56,828 bases of DNA from Frigoribacterium sp. CFBP 13712 (GTDB lineage Bacteria > Actinomycetota > Actinomycetes > Actinomycetales > Microbacteriaceae). Positions 26,109 through 34,407 of the stretch are shown here, piece after piece (positions within the stretch are counted from its first letter, which is position 1; each line of letters starts with the position of its first letter). Made by a program: the position numbers and the translations under genes. The notes below the pieces were generated by a model, which did no database searches, was not told the origin of the DNA, and saw only the letters and a list, made by a program, of their open reading frames with translations. Location of the stretch: the NCBI RefSeq assembly GCF_014842255.1, contig NZ_JACYVH010000011.1, positions 4,092-60,919 on the forward strand, in the 5' to 3' direction.

Positions 26109-26585
26109 GATCGAGGTGACCCGAAAGGGCCCGCCGCGCGCCGCCAAGCCCCCCGACGCGTCACTTCGATGGGCCCCGGGCCGTGCCGCGCCAGCCCCGT
26201 CTCGATCGAAGTGACCCAATAAGGGCTGTCGCGGGCCGGGAGGGCCACCTTCGCGTCACTTCGATAGGCGTCGGGTCGCGTACCGCGGGCCGTGCGCGGC
26301 TCGAGGTGACCCGAGGGGGCCGTCGCCCCCGCCGATCGAGGTGACCCGAAAGGGCCCGTCGCGCACCGCCAGGCCCCCCGACGCGTCACTTCGATGGGCG
26401 TGGGGCCGTGCCGACCGCCCTGTGCCGATCGAGGTGACCCAAAAAGGGCTGTCACGGGCCGGGAGGGCCACCTTCGCGTCACTTCGATGGGCGTCGGGTC
26501 GCGTACCGCGGGCCGCGCGGATCGAGATGACTCGAAAGGGGGCGTCGGGGGCCGGGAGGGGCCCTGACGCGTCACTTCGATGGGG
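26109..26585. repeat. Repeat array B: inverted-repeat units with a higher-order duplication
   Basis: Units start at about 26109, 26203, 26300 (partial), 26332, 26427 and 26520 with GATCGAGGTGACCCGAAAG. They end with CGCGTCACTTCGATGGG, the near reverse complement. Two alternating subtypes exist (apex with GCCGCCAAGCCCCCC or with GGGCCGGGAGGGCCACC), and the pair of subtypes is itself duplicated with a period of about 223 bases. The array fills the 575-base gap between two convergent lipoprotein genes; I see no gene in it. Confidence 0.88.
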
Positions 26586-26643
26586 CGGCCCGCAGCGCGC
26601 GCGGTGCGCGGCGGGCGCGGCGCGCGCGGGGCGCGCGCCGGCG

Positions 26644-27801
26644 CTACGCGGCTGCGCGGGCGACGTAGTCGGCGGCGAGCGCCTCGCTGGCCGCTTCGAC
26701 GTCGGGCACCGCGACCGGGTGCACGGTCAGCCGCACCCAGTCGTCGCCGAGCACCAGGTCGGTGATGCACGTCTCGGCGCAGGTGCGGTAGGCGCGGTCT
26801 CCCGAGGCGAGCCCCGGCACCTCGACCGCCGACGACGCGTCGACGTGCCCGAACTCGAGCCGCTGATCGAGCGCCCACGCGCCTCCTACCAGCAGGCTCT
26901 CGTCGGCCACCGAGTCGACCGCGGCGTCGGCACCGCCGTCGGCGACCGACACGAAGCAGTTCGAGGCCGCCGCACGCTGCCAGGCCGCCGCGTAGATCGA
27001 GTACCCGCCGCCGGGCAGCACGAGCTGCACCTCGTCGTCGATGCCGAGCGCCGCTCCGTCGATCGGGGCGTCGGCGTTGCAGGTGAAGCCGGGCAGCGCC
27101 CCGCCGAGCGGCCAGGGGTCGTCCGAGACGTCGGCCGCGGTGACCGCGTCGGTGACCGAGCGCACGGCCGGCGCGAAGACCTTCTCGTTCGAGCCGCCCT
27201 CGGGCACGACGAGTCCGGTCGCGAGCATGCTGACCCAGGTGTCGCCGATCAGCATGTCGTGCGTGCAGCCCGCGGTCCCCTGGTTCTCGACGCTCATGTT
27301 GTCGTAGCAGTCGGGTTCGGTCTTCTCGCCGTAGGTGGCGACCAGCTGCGCGTACTGCTCGGCGGCGTGCGGCAGCACCTGCACGAGCAGCCCCGTGTAG
27401 TCGCTGCCCGGCACGGGGTTGTTCTTGCCGTCGGAGGCGGCCCCGTCGTTCCACGTGCAGATCAGGCCGCCCTCCTGCGCGATCGCGTAGTCGGCGGGCA
27501 CGGCATCGGCCCGGGCGTAGTAGTCGCGCGGAGTCCACTCGGGCTGCAGCGCGCTCGCGGTGGCGGAGTCGAGCAGGGCGGCGCAGTCGAGGTCGATCTC
27601 GGTGACCGGCGAGGCGGCCGAGTCGTCGGGTGCAGGCGTCGACGACGGCGTGGCGCCGGCGGAGGGGGTCGAGTCGCCACCGCCTGTCGGGCCGGGGCTC
27701 GCGGAGTCGTCACCCGCGCCTCCTGCGGTGCACCCGGTCAGCAGCAGCACGGCCGCGATTCCGCCGATGACGCCCTGTCGAAGTCGTGTCGTCGTCCCCA
27801 T
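26644..27801 (-). CDS. Large lipoprotein, hypothetical
   Basis: 385 residues from the ATG at 27801. A type II signal peptide with lipobox LLTGC is followed by a Ser/Pro/Gly-rich linker (about 30-65) and a Cys-rich extracytoplasmic part (IDLDCAALL, GLICTWNDG, PDCYDNM, AGCTHDM, GFTCNAD, SNCFVSV, YRTCAETC). The repeated pattern around LICTWND and TCNAD suggests two or three related modules of about 110 residues. I do not recognise the family; surface ligand binding is plausible from the layout. Confidence 0.78.
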   Translation of the reverse strand: MGTTTRLRQGVIGGIAAVLLLTGCTAGGAGDDSASPGPTGGGDSTPSAGATPSSTPAPDDSAASPVTEIDLDCAALLDSATASALQPEWTPRDYYARADAVPADYAIAQEGGLICTWNDGAASDGKNNPVPGSDYTGLLVQVLPHAAEQYAQLVATYGEKTEPDCYDNMSVENQGTAGCTHDMLIGDTWVSMLATGLVVPEGGSNEKVFAPAVRSVTDAVTAADVSDDPWPLGGALPGFTCNADAPIDGAALGIDDEVQLVLPGGGYSIYAAAWQRAAASNCFVSVADGGADAAVDSVADESLLVGGAWALDQRLEFGHVDASSAVEVPGLASGDRAYRTCAETCITDLVLGDDWVRLTVHPVAVPDVEAASEALAADYVARAAA

Positions 27802-27893
27802 GCCCCCGACGCTACCGAGCCGAGGAGGCGCGGGTCGTCACGATCGTGCAACACCCGTCGTGCACTCGGCCGGCCTCGTCGCGCGGCCGACGT

Positions 27894-27958
27894 GCATCGA
27901 GGTGACCCGTCCAGCGCTCCCCGCCCCTCGGAGGGCCCCGGATGCGTCACCTCGATGC
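27894..27958. repeat. Single-copy relative of the array units
   Basis: Perfect 13-base arms GCATCGAGGTGAC (27894-27906) and its complement (27946-27958) frame a GC-rich 39-base apex. Core and spacing match the units of arrays A and B, showing that the element also exists alone. It lies between divergent genes. Confidence 0.85.
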
Positions 27959-27998
27959 CGCTCGACGTCCGCGGAGGCCGCTGGACTACGGTCGAGCG

Positions 27999-28238
27999 AT
28001 GTTCCTCCTCTTCGGCACGACCCTCCGCCGTTCGCTGCTCGTGACCGTCGTGTTCATCTGCGGCTACTGCGACAAGAACGTGCCGCAGCGCGTCGAGAAG
28101 CTCTCGACGAAGTTCACGCTGTTCTTCATCCCGCTGTTCACGGTGTCGTCGCGGTACTCGAACCAGTGCACGAACTGCGGAGGAGTCACCGACCTGACCC
28201 GCGAGCAGGCCGAGCACGCGGTGGCGCGCCAGGGCTGA
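27999..28238 (+). CDS. Zinc-ribbon family protein
   Basis: 79 residues from the ATG at 27999. Two Cys pairs, CGYC at about 21-24 and CTNC at about 59-62, frame a hydrophobic middle (FTLFFIPLFTVSSRYSNQ), matching the short zinc-ribbon proteins common in actinobacteria. The hydrophobic N terminus (MFLLFGTTLRRSLLVTVVFI) may associate with the membrane. Function unknown. It is closed by the repeated hairpins at 28320-28525. Confidence 0.85.
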   Translation: MFLLFGTTLRRSLLVTVVFICGYCDKNVPQRVEKLSTKFTLFFIPLFTVSSRYSNQCTNCGGVTDLTREQAEHAVARQG

Positions 28239-28319
28239 GTCGCCGCCGAGTCCGCGCGCTCGCGCGCGAGCCCGCCCCGCCCGAGCGCGAGCGCGAGCCC
28301 GCCCCGCCCTGCCCCGCCC

Positions 28320-28525
28320 GAGGGTGGGCGGAAGAAGCCCTTGCGCGGGCGGTGAGGGGCGTTTTCTGCCCAGCCTGGTCGCGGGGTGGGCGGAAGATGC
28401 CCTTGCGCGGGCGGTGGGGGGCGTTTTCTGCCCAGCCTGGCGGGCGGGCGGGCGGGCGGGGTGCTCGAGGGTGGGCGGAAGACGCCCTCGCGCGCCGTGG
28501 CGGAGGGCGTCTTCCGACCACCGTG
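28320..28525. repeat. Three GTGGGCGGAAGA repeats forming hairpins
   Basis: Three related units of about 60-85 bases start at about 28324, 28385 and 28470 with GGTGGGCGGAAGA followed by a CGCCCTCGCGC-like block. The last unit carries perfect arms GGAAGACGCCCTC and GAGGGCGTCTTCC (about 28478-28490 and 28503-28515). In the first two the second arm is replaced by GGGGCGTTTTCTGCCCAGCC. The array lies between convergent genes and could terminate both. This is a different repeat family from arrays A-C. It is preceded by a CGAGCGCGAGC simple repeat (28255-28320). Confidence 0.75.
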
Positions 28526-28536
28526 GCCGGGGGCCG

Positions 28537-30090
28537 CTAGCGGAGGCGGCGGAGGCGTCGGCGTCGGACGACGATGAGCCCCGCTCCGGCGGCCACCAGC
28601 GCGAGCGCCGCGGCGACGATGCCCGCGATCGACTCCGAGCCCGTGTAGGCGAGCGACCCGTCGTCGGCCAGAGCGAGGTCGTCACCGGCGGACGTGCCGG
28701 GTCCGGGCTGCTGCGCCGCGCCTCCGGCGTCCTGCTCGTCGTCGGCGGGCACCGCGGCCGGGTCGGTCGGATCCGCGGGCGCGGGCGCGGCAGGGTCGGT
28801 CGGCGCCGGGTCGACGGGAGCAGGGTCGACGGGCGCCGGGTCGACGGGAGCCGGGTCCACGGGCGCGGGGTCGGTCGGCGCCGGGTCGACCGGCGGCGCG
28901 GCCGGGTCGACGAGCGAGACCGTGCCGTCGGCCGCGACCGTCACCGACGCCGACATGGCCGCCGCGAGGTCGAGCCGCTGCCAGCTGCCCTCGGCGCCCT
29001 CGTCGAGCGGACGACCCGAGTCGACGGCGGTCAGCGCGAGCACCTGGCGACGCTGCTCGGCGGTGAGGTCGGGGTGGCTCGTGATGAGCAGCGACTCCGC
29101 GTTCTCGGGCACGGTGATCGGCTCACCGGCGGCGCCGACCAGGGGGAAGTCGTAGCCGAGGCGGTCTCGGTAGACGGCCAGCGCCTCCTCGTCGCTCAGG
29201 TACGGGGTGTCGGCGGCGATGCACTCGGCGAGGGGCGCGCCGCAGCCGGCCTCGAGCACCTGGTGCAGCTCGGTGCTCGCCTGCTCGAACAGGGTGCGGA
29301 ACTCGGGGTCCGACCACCGGCGCTCGACGATGTGCTGACCCATCATGCGACCGCTCATCACGTCGAGCGGGTAGTGCGCGGCCATCACGATGCGGTTGTT
29401 CCCCGCCTCGGAGGTGCGGGCCAGGATCTGCGGCGCGAGCTCGGGCAGCATCGTGGCGAGCGAGGTGCCCTGCCAGTACGCCTGCGAGGTGTGCCCGCTC
29501 GGGTAGGCGCCCGACGTGGAGGCCCACGCGTCGCCGCCCGGCTTGTCGCGGTAGGTCAGCAGCTCGGGGAACCGGATGTAGGGGCGGTCCCAGTCGAAGT
29601 GCTCCTTCGCGGGGTTCGACGACGAGTAGTAGCCGACCAGCCCGCCGCTCTTCGCCAGCAGCGCCTCGGTCTTGGGCAGCTCGCCCGCCAGACGCGCGTC
29701 GCGGTAGATCGCACCCAGGTTCTCGCCGAGTCCGTCGGCCATCGACACGGACATGTCGTCGTACTGGTCGACGATGGCGCGGTCGACCTGCTCGGCGGTC
29801 GCATTCTGGTTGATCGTCACGGTCATCGCGTCGTTCAGCGCGATGATGTCGGGGCGGTCGGCCCGCAGCTGCGTGAACCGGTCGATGATCGGCACGTAGT
29901 CGTACGTGGCGTTCGAGGGGTACGGGTAGCTCAGCTCGGCCGGGTCGAAGGGCGTGGCCGCCGATGCGGAGAGCGCGCCGAAGCCGGAGAGGACGATGCC
30001 GAGGCCGGTTCCGGCGGCGAGGAGGGACGTGATGCGTCGGCGGGGAGCGAGGCCTGGTCGCGGGGTTCGTCGGGGGGTCGCGGTGGTGAT
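28537..30090 (-). CDS. Surface-anchored class A acid phosphatase (PAP2 fold); no canonical start codon
   Basis: About 517 residues. The PAP2 catalytic signature is complete: K-x6-RP (KEHFDWDRP), PSGHTSQAYW, and R-x5-H-x3-D (RIVMAAHYPLD). After the enzyme domain come a second globular part, a PVDPAPTDP repeat linker, and a C-terminal LAYTG sorting-like motif, a membrane segment and an Arg-rich tail, so it is probably sortase-anchored. The reading frame clearly extends upstream of the first canonical start (GTG at 29895) through a good signal peptide (RRRITSLLAAG... SASAATPFDPAEL). No ATG, GTG or TTG occurs in frame there; an ATC at 30090 lies seven bases after GAGAGG (30098-30103). The end coordinate is my best guess for the true start. 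Confidence 0.75.
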   Translation of the reverse strand: MTTATPRRTPRPGLAPRRRITSLLAAGTGLGIVLSGFGALSASAATPFDPAELSYPYPSNATYDYVPIIDRFTQLRADRPDIIALNDAMTVTINQNATAEQVDRAIVDQYDDMSVSMADGLGENLGAIYRDARLAGELPKTEALLAKSGGLVGYYSSSNPAKEHFDWDRPYIRFPELLTYRDKPGGDAWASTSGAYPSGHTSQAYWQGTSLATMLPELAPQILARTSEAGNNRIVMAAHYPLDVMSGRMMGQHIVERRWSDPEFRTLFEQASTELHQVLEAGCGAPLAECIAADTPYLSDEEALAVYRDRLGYDFPLVGAAGEPITVPENAESLLITSHPDLTAEQRRQVLALTAVDSGRPLDEGAEGSWQRLDLAAAMSASVTVAADGTVSLVDPAAPPVDPAPTDPAPVDPAPVDPAPVDPAPVDPAPTDPAAPAPADPTDPAAVPADDEQDAGGAAQQPGPGTSAGDDLALADDGSLAYTGSESIAGIVAAALALVAAGAGLIVVRRRRLRRLR

Positions 30091-30256
30091 GATCGTGCCT
30101 CTCGTCCGGTGCGGGGTGGGCCCGAGCGGGCCTCCGGCACCGTAATGAGAGCGCGTGACCGGCAGTGAGACGACAGGTGTCGCGGAGGTGGCCGGGCGTG
30201 CGGGGCGGTGCCGGGCCTGGGAGGGCGGTGCCGCGCCCGCGCCCGCGCCCCGCGCC

Positions 30257-32371
30257 CTAGCGGCGACCGCGCCAGAGCAGCCAGACGAAGTACGGCGTCC
30301 CGATCACGGCGGTCAGCAGCCCCGCGCCGAGCTGCGCGGGGGCGATCGCGGTGCGTCCGAGCACGTCGGCCAGGCCCACGAGCACGGCTCCGAGCAGCAC
30401 GGCGACGGGCACGACCCTGGCGTGCCTCCTGCCGACCAGCGCCCGGGCCGCGTGCGGTGCGACGAGCCCCACGAACCCGACCACGCCGACCGCCGCCACG
30501 GCCGTCGCCGTCAGCACCACGGCCAGGGCCAGGAAGACCAGGCGCGAGCGCGAGAGCGAGACCCCGAGGAGGCGCGGCGTGTCGTCGTCCACCCCCACGA
30601 GGTCGAGGCGGCGACGCTGTGCGACCACCACGACGACCGCCAGCACCAGTGCCAGCGCGACCGGCGCCGAGTCGGCGAGCGAGCGGCCGTAGGTCGAGCC
30701 CGACAGCCAGGTGAGCGCCTTCGCCCCATTGAACGGGTCGGTGAGCACGATGAGCAGGCTGATCGCGGCGGTCGTCGCGGTCGCGACCCCGATGCCGATC
30801 AGCACGAGGCGGTTCTGGGCGAAGCCGCTGCGCGCGGCGAGACCGAAGACGATCAGCGAGGCGAGGACCGCGCCGACGAAGGCCGCCCCGGCGATGCCCC
30901 AGCCCGACGCCGCGGGCACGGTGGTGACGAACAGCACGGCACCGAGCCCCGCGCCGCCGGTCACGCCGACGATGCCCGGCTCGGCCAGCGGGTTGCGGGT
31001 GGCGCCCTGCACGAGGGTGCCCGCGAGGGCGAGCGCGGCGCCCGCCGTGACGGCCGCGACGACCCGCGGCACCCGCGTGTCGAGCACGTAGCTGACGACC
31101 GGCCCCGAGCGGCCCGCGATCCAGTTGACGACGTCGCCGAGCAGCAGCTTCGCGTCGCCGAGCAGCACCGACGCGACGACGACGCCGATCAGCACCGCCG
31201 CGACGACGACGAGGGTCGCGACGTAGCGGGTGCGCGACACGATCGGGTGCCGCTCGACCGGCGTCGCCCCGCCGTGGTCGCGGGCCCTGAAGGCGAGCAC
31301 GACCAGGAAGACGGCTCCGAGCAGCGAGGTTACGACCCCGGTCGGCACCTGCACCGAGGCCTCGGCCCCGACCAGCACCCGCAGCAGCACGTCGGCGCCG
31401 AGCACGAGCCCGGCGCCGGTCAGCCCGGCGAGCGGCATGAGCACCAGCGAGCGCCGCACGGCGGGCACCAGGCGTCGCATCAACCGCACGAGGGCGGGTG
31501 CGCAGAGCCCGACGAACCCGATCGGACCGGTCAGGGTCACGGCCGCCGCCGACAGCAGCACGGCGGCGAGCACCGTCACGACGCGGGTCGTGCGCACGTC
31601 GACCCCGACGCTGCGGGCCGCGTCGTCGCCGAGGGCCAGGGCGTCGATGCGGGTCGAGGCGAGCAGCAGCACGGCGAGCCCGACCACGACGATCGGGGTC
31701 AGCTGCACCACGCCGGCGAAGCCGTTCTGCGAGATGCTGCCCTGCCCCCACTGGTAGAGGCCGACGGTCTGCTGCGGGAACAGCAGCAGCAGCGAGCTCG
31801 TGACCGAGGCGAGCCCGAGCGCCAGCGCGCTGCCGGCGAGCACCAGCCGCACGGTGCCCGAGCCGAGTCCCGACAGGGCCAGCACGACCGCCGCGGCGAT
31901 CAGACCGCCGACGAACGCGACGCCCGACGAGGCCAGCAGCGGCAGCGTCAGACCGGTGACCGCGGCCACGGCGAGGGCCGCGGAGGCTCCGGCGTTCACC
32001 GCGAGGGTGTCGGGCGAGGCCAGCACGTTGCGGCTGATCTGCTGCAGCGCGGCGCCCGCGGCCCCGAGGGCGACTCCGACGACGAGACCGGCGACCATCC
32101 GAGGGAGGCGCGACGCCACCACCACGGACGCGTCGCCCGCCGTCGCCGTCCCGGTCAGGGCCTGCCACACCTGCCGGGGCCCGACGTCGGCGGTGCCCTG
32201 CGTGATGTCGACGAGGGCGAGGAGCACGACGACGGCGACCAGCGCGACCGTCACCCCGACCGATCGAGGGGTGAGCCGGCGGGGCGCGGCGACCCGCGCC
32301 TCCTCGGCTCGCTCGGGTCGCCCCTGCCGGGTCGGCGGGACGGGATCGGTGGGGATGACGGTCGCGGTCAC
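30257..32371 (-). CDS. Ferric-siderophore ABC transporter permease, double-length (FhuB-like)
   Basis: About 704 residues from a GTG at 32371 (start uncertain). Two FecCD permease domains are fused in tandem, each with about nine to ten membrane helices. The repeated signatures LGAAGAALQQISRNVLASPD in the first half and LAGTLVQGATRNPLAEPG in the second mark the equivalent regions. Most FecCD permeases are separate subunits; FhuB is the known fused example. It is the third gene of a leftward operon with ATPase and binding lipoprotein, and it lies just 44 bases beyond the latter. Import of ferric hydroxamate-type siderophore is likely. The first 35 residues carry another TRASS/EEARV-type motif copy. 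Confidence 0.9.
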   Translation of the reverse strand: MTATVIPTDPVPPTRQGRPERAEEARVAAPRRLTPRSVGVTVALVAVVVLLALVDITQGTADVGPRQVWQALTGTATAGDASVVVASRLPRMVAGLVVGVALGAAGAALQQISRNVLASPDTLAVNAGASAALAVAAVTGLTLPLLASSGVAFVGGLIAAAVVLALSGLGSGTVRLVLAGSALALGLASVTSSLLLLFPQQTVGLYQWGQGSISQNGFAGVVQLTPIVVVGLAVLLLASTRIDALALGDDAARSVGVDVRTTRVVTVLAAVLLSAAAVTLTGPIGFVGLCAPALVRLMRRLVPAVRRSLVLMPLAGLTGAGLVLGADVLLRVLVGAEASVQVPTGVVTSLLGAVFLVVLAFRARDHGGATPVERHPIVSRTRYVATLVVVAAVLIGVVVASVLLGDAKLLLGDVVNWIAGRSGPVVSYVLDTRVPRVVAAVTAGAALALAGTLVQGATRNPLAEPGIVGVTGGAGLGAVLFVTTVPAASGWGIAGAAFVGAVLASLIVFGLAARSGFAQNRLVLIGIGVATATTAAISLLIVLTDPFNGAKALTWLSGSTYGRSLADSAPVALALVLAVVVVVAQRRRLDLVGVDDDTPRLLGVSLSRSRLVFLALAVVLTATAVAAVGVVGFVGLVAPHAARALVGRRHARVVPVAVLLGAVLVGLADVLGRTAIAPAQLGAGLLTAVIGTPYFVWLLWRGRR

Positions 32372-32415
32372 GGTCGTGGCGTCGCTCGGTGCGTCAGGCG
32401 TCGGTCGGTCGGGCG

Positions 32416-33405
32416 TCAGTCGGTCAGCGCGGCGACGGCGGCGTCGATGTAGCCCGTCATCGCGGCCGGGCCGCCGAACATCCAGATGCCGTCGGGCAGG
32501 CGGTGCACGTCGCCCGACTCGACGAAGGGCAGCGACTTCCACACGGCGTTGTCGCCCAGCACGTCGGCGAAGGGGTCGTCGCCGTCGACCTCGTTCGTGA
32601 TGTACAGGAACTGCGTGTCGTCGGGCAGCTGCGTGAGCCCCTCGACGTCGGTCGAGGCGAGACCGTAGGCGGGGTCGCCCTCGACCGTCCAGCCGTTGGC
32701 GAGACCGAGCTCTTCCGTGACGTCGCCGACGAGCGACCCGGCGGCGTACGGGCGGATCCCGACCTGGCCGGCGTCGACGTAGCCGTCGGCGAAGGCCACG
32801 TTCGTGCCCTCGAGCCCGGCGTCCGCGATGGCCTTCTTGCCCTCGGCCAGCGCGTCGGTGAAGGCGTTCTTGACCTCGGTCGCCTGGTCTTCGGTGCCGG
32901 TGGCCTTCGCGATCAGGTCCAGGTTGTCGGTCGAGTTCTCGATCTGGCGCGAGGCGTCGGCCGAGGTGATCTGCAGCACGGGCGCGATCTCACGCAGCTG
33001 CGTCACGGCGTCGGCGGGCAGATCGGTGGTCGCGACGATCAGGTCGGGCGCGAGCGAGGCGACGGTGTCGAGGCTCGGCTCGCCGCGCGTGCCGATGTCG
33101 GTGGGCTCGTTCGTCAGCGGCACCGCGGAGCCCCAGGCCTCGTAGCCGGGCACGTCGGCCACGCCGACCGGGTCGACGCCGAGCGCGACGAGGTCCTCGA
33201 CGACGTTCCACTCGGTGCCGACGACCTTCGTCGCCGGGCCGTCGAGCGTGATCTCGGTGCCGGTCGCGTCGGTCAGCGTGATCTGCTCGCCGCTCTCGGC
33301 GGTCGCACCGGCGTCGGTCGTCTCGGTGGTGCCGCACCCTGCGAGGGTGAGGGCTGCGGCGGCGGCGACGGCCGCCGCCGTCAGGAGTCGTCGTCTGGTG
33401 TTCAC
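32416..33405 (-). CDS. Siderophore-binding lipoprotein of the iron ABC transporter
   Basis: 329 residues from the GTG at 33405, with GAGAGG eight bases upstream. A lipobox LAGC ends the signal peptide, followed by a Periplas_BP_2 (TroA-like) domain. It includes TKVVGTEWNVVEDLVALGVDPVGV, SLDTVASLAPDLIVATTD and the C-terminal ...PFVESGDVHRLPDGIWMFG. It captures ferric siderophore outside the membrane. It overlaps the ATPase gene by four bases and precedes the permease. The order ATPase, binding protein, permease is less usual than binding protein first. Confidence 0.93.
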   Translation of the reverse strand: MNTRRRLLTAAAVAAAAALTLAGCGTTETTDAGATAESGEQITLTDATGTEITLDGPATKVVGTEWNVVEDLVALGVDPVGVADVPGYEAWGSAVPLTNEPTDIGTRGEPSLDTVASLAPDLIVATTDLPADAVTQLREIAPVLQITSADASRQIENSTDNLDLIAKATGTEDQATEVKNAFTDALAEGKKAIADAGLEGTNVAFADGYVDAGQVGIRPYAAGSLVGDVTEELGLANGWTVEGDPAYGLASTDVEGLTQLPDDTQFLYITNEVDGDDPFADVLGDNAVWKSLPFVESGDVHRLPDGIWMFGGPAAMTGYIDAAVAALTD

Positions 33406-34325
33406 GGGTGGAGCCTCTCGGTTCTGGTGTGGTGACGGCCGATCGCGCGGGTGCGCAGGTGGCCGGTGGTGGGGTCGGTGTCGACGTCGATGCGGATGCC
33501 CCAGACCTCGCTCAGGAGGTGCGGTGTCAGCACGGCCGCGGGCTCGCCCTCGGCGACGACGCGGCCCTCGCTGAGCACGACGATGCGATCGGCGAGAGCG
33601 GCAGCCTGGTCGAGGTCGTGCAGCACGACTCCGACGGCGATGCGCCGGTCGTCGGCCAGCTCGCGCACGAGGTCGAGCAGCTCGACCTGATAGCGGAGGT
33701 CGAGGTACGTGGTGGGCTCGTCGAGCAGCAGCACACCGGTGTCCTGTGCGAGGCAGCTGGCCAGCCAGACCCGCTGCAGCTGCCCGCCCGAGAGCTGGTC
33801 GACCCCGCGGTCGGCGAGGGCGGCGACACCCGTCAGGTCGAGGGCGCGGTCGACGGCGGACGAGCCGTCGGCATCGCCCCGACCCCAGCGGCCGCGGTGC
33901 GGGTAGCGGCCGAACTCGACGACGTCGCGCACGGTCAGACCGCTCGGGGTGGGGCGGCCCTGCGTGAGCATGGCGACGCGACGGGCGAAGTCGCGGGGCG
34001 AGAGCGCGAGGGCGTCGAGGGGCTGGTGGTCGGCGTCGCTGTGGTCGGCGGACCGGGTGGCGGCGGGCTGGTGGTCGGCGGGCCGGGTGTCGGCGGACCG
34101 GGTGTCGACGCCGTCGGCGAGGGCGAGTGAGCCGATCCGCGACTGCTGGAGGCGCGCGAGGGTCCGCAGGAGCGTCGACTTCCCGCTGCCGTTCGGCCCG
34201 ATCAGCGCGGTGACGCATCCGGGGCGGAGCTCGAGTCGGGCGTCGTGGACGACGTCGACGCCGTCGTAGGCGATCGAGACGCCGTCGGCCACGAGGGCGG
34301 CGCCGGTCGGCAGATGGGGGGTCAC
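33402..34325 (-). CDS. Iron-siderophore ABC transporter ATPase (FhuC/FecE-like)
   Basis: 307 residues, GTG start at 34325. Walker A GPNGSGKST at 43-51, signature LSGGQ at 178-182, Walker B VLLLDEP with Glu203, and the H-loop His in VVLHDLD are present. Between Walker A and the Q-loop there is a 40-residue low-complexity insert (TRSADTRPADHQP repeats, about 74-105) not found in typical FhuC. The iron box at 34332 is only six bases before the start and no ribosome site is visible, so the transcript is probably leaderless. It is the first gene of the operon. Confidence 0.92.
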   Translation of the reverse strand: MTPHLPTGAALVADGVSIAYDGVDVVHDARLELRPGCVTALIGPNGSGKSTLLRTLARLQQSRIGSLALADGVDTRSADTRPADHQPAATRSADHSDADHQPLDALALSPRDFARRVAMLTQGRPTPSGLTVRDVVEFGRYPHRGRWGRGDADGSSAVDRALDLTGVAALADRGVDQLSGGQLQRVWLASCLAQDTGVLLLDEPTTYLDLRYQVELLDLVRELADDRRIAVGVVLHDLDQAAALADRIVVLSEGRVVAEGEPAAVLTPHLLSEVWGIRIDVDTDPTTGHLRTRAIGRHHTRTERLHP

Positions 34326-34331
34326 AAGCGA

Positions 34332-34350
34332 TTAGGTTAGCCTAACCTCA
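34332..34350. promoter_or_regulatory. IdeR/DtxR iron box
   Basis: TTAGGTTAGCCTAACCTCA matches the 19-base actinobacterial iron box TTAGGTTAGSCTAACCTAA at all but two end positions. It lies immediately before the siderophore transport operon, so Fe(II)-IdeR should repress that operon in iron-replete cells. Confidence 0.93.
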
Positions 34351-34407
34351 CTCGCCGGCGCGACCCCGGTCGTTCGACGTCGAGGCGCTCGCCGCTCCCG
34401 CCCGCCC

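Noticed and set aside
26341-28044. Plus-strand frame of about 567 codons
   Set aside because: It starts inside repeat array B and crosses the lipoprotein gene on the other strand; no domain and no ribosome site.
29931-32168. Long minus-strand frame of about 745 codons overlapping the iron permease
   Set aside because: Arg/Gly-rich shadow of the permease gene; the FecCD signatures are in the other frame.
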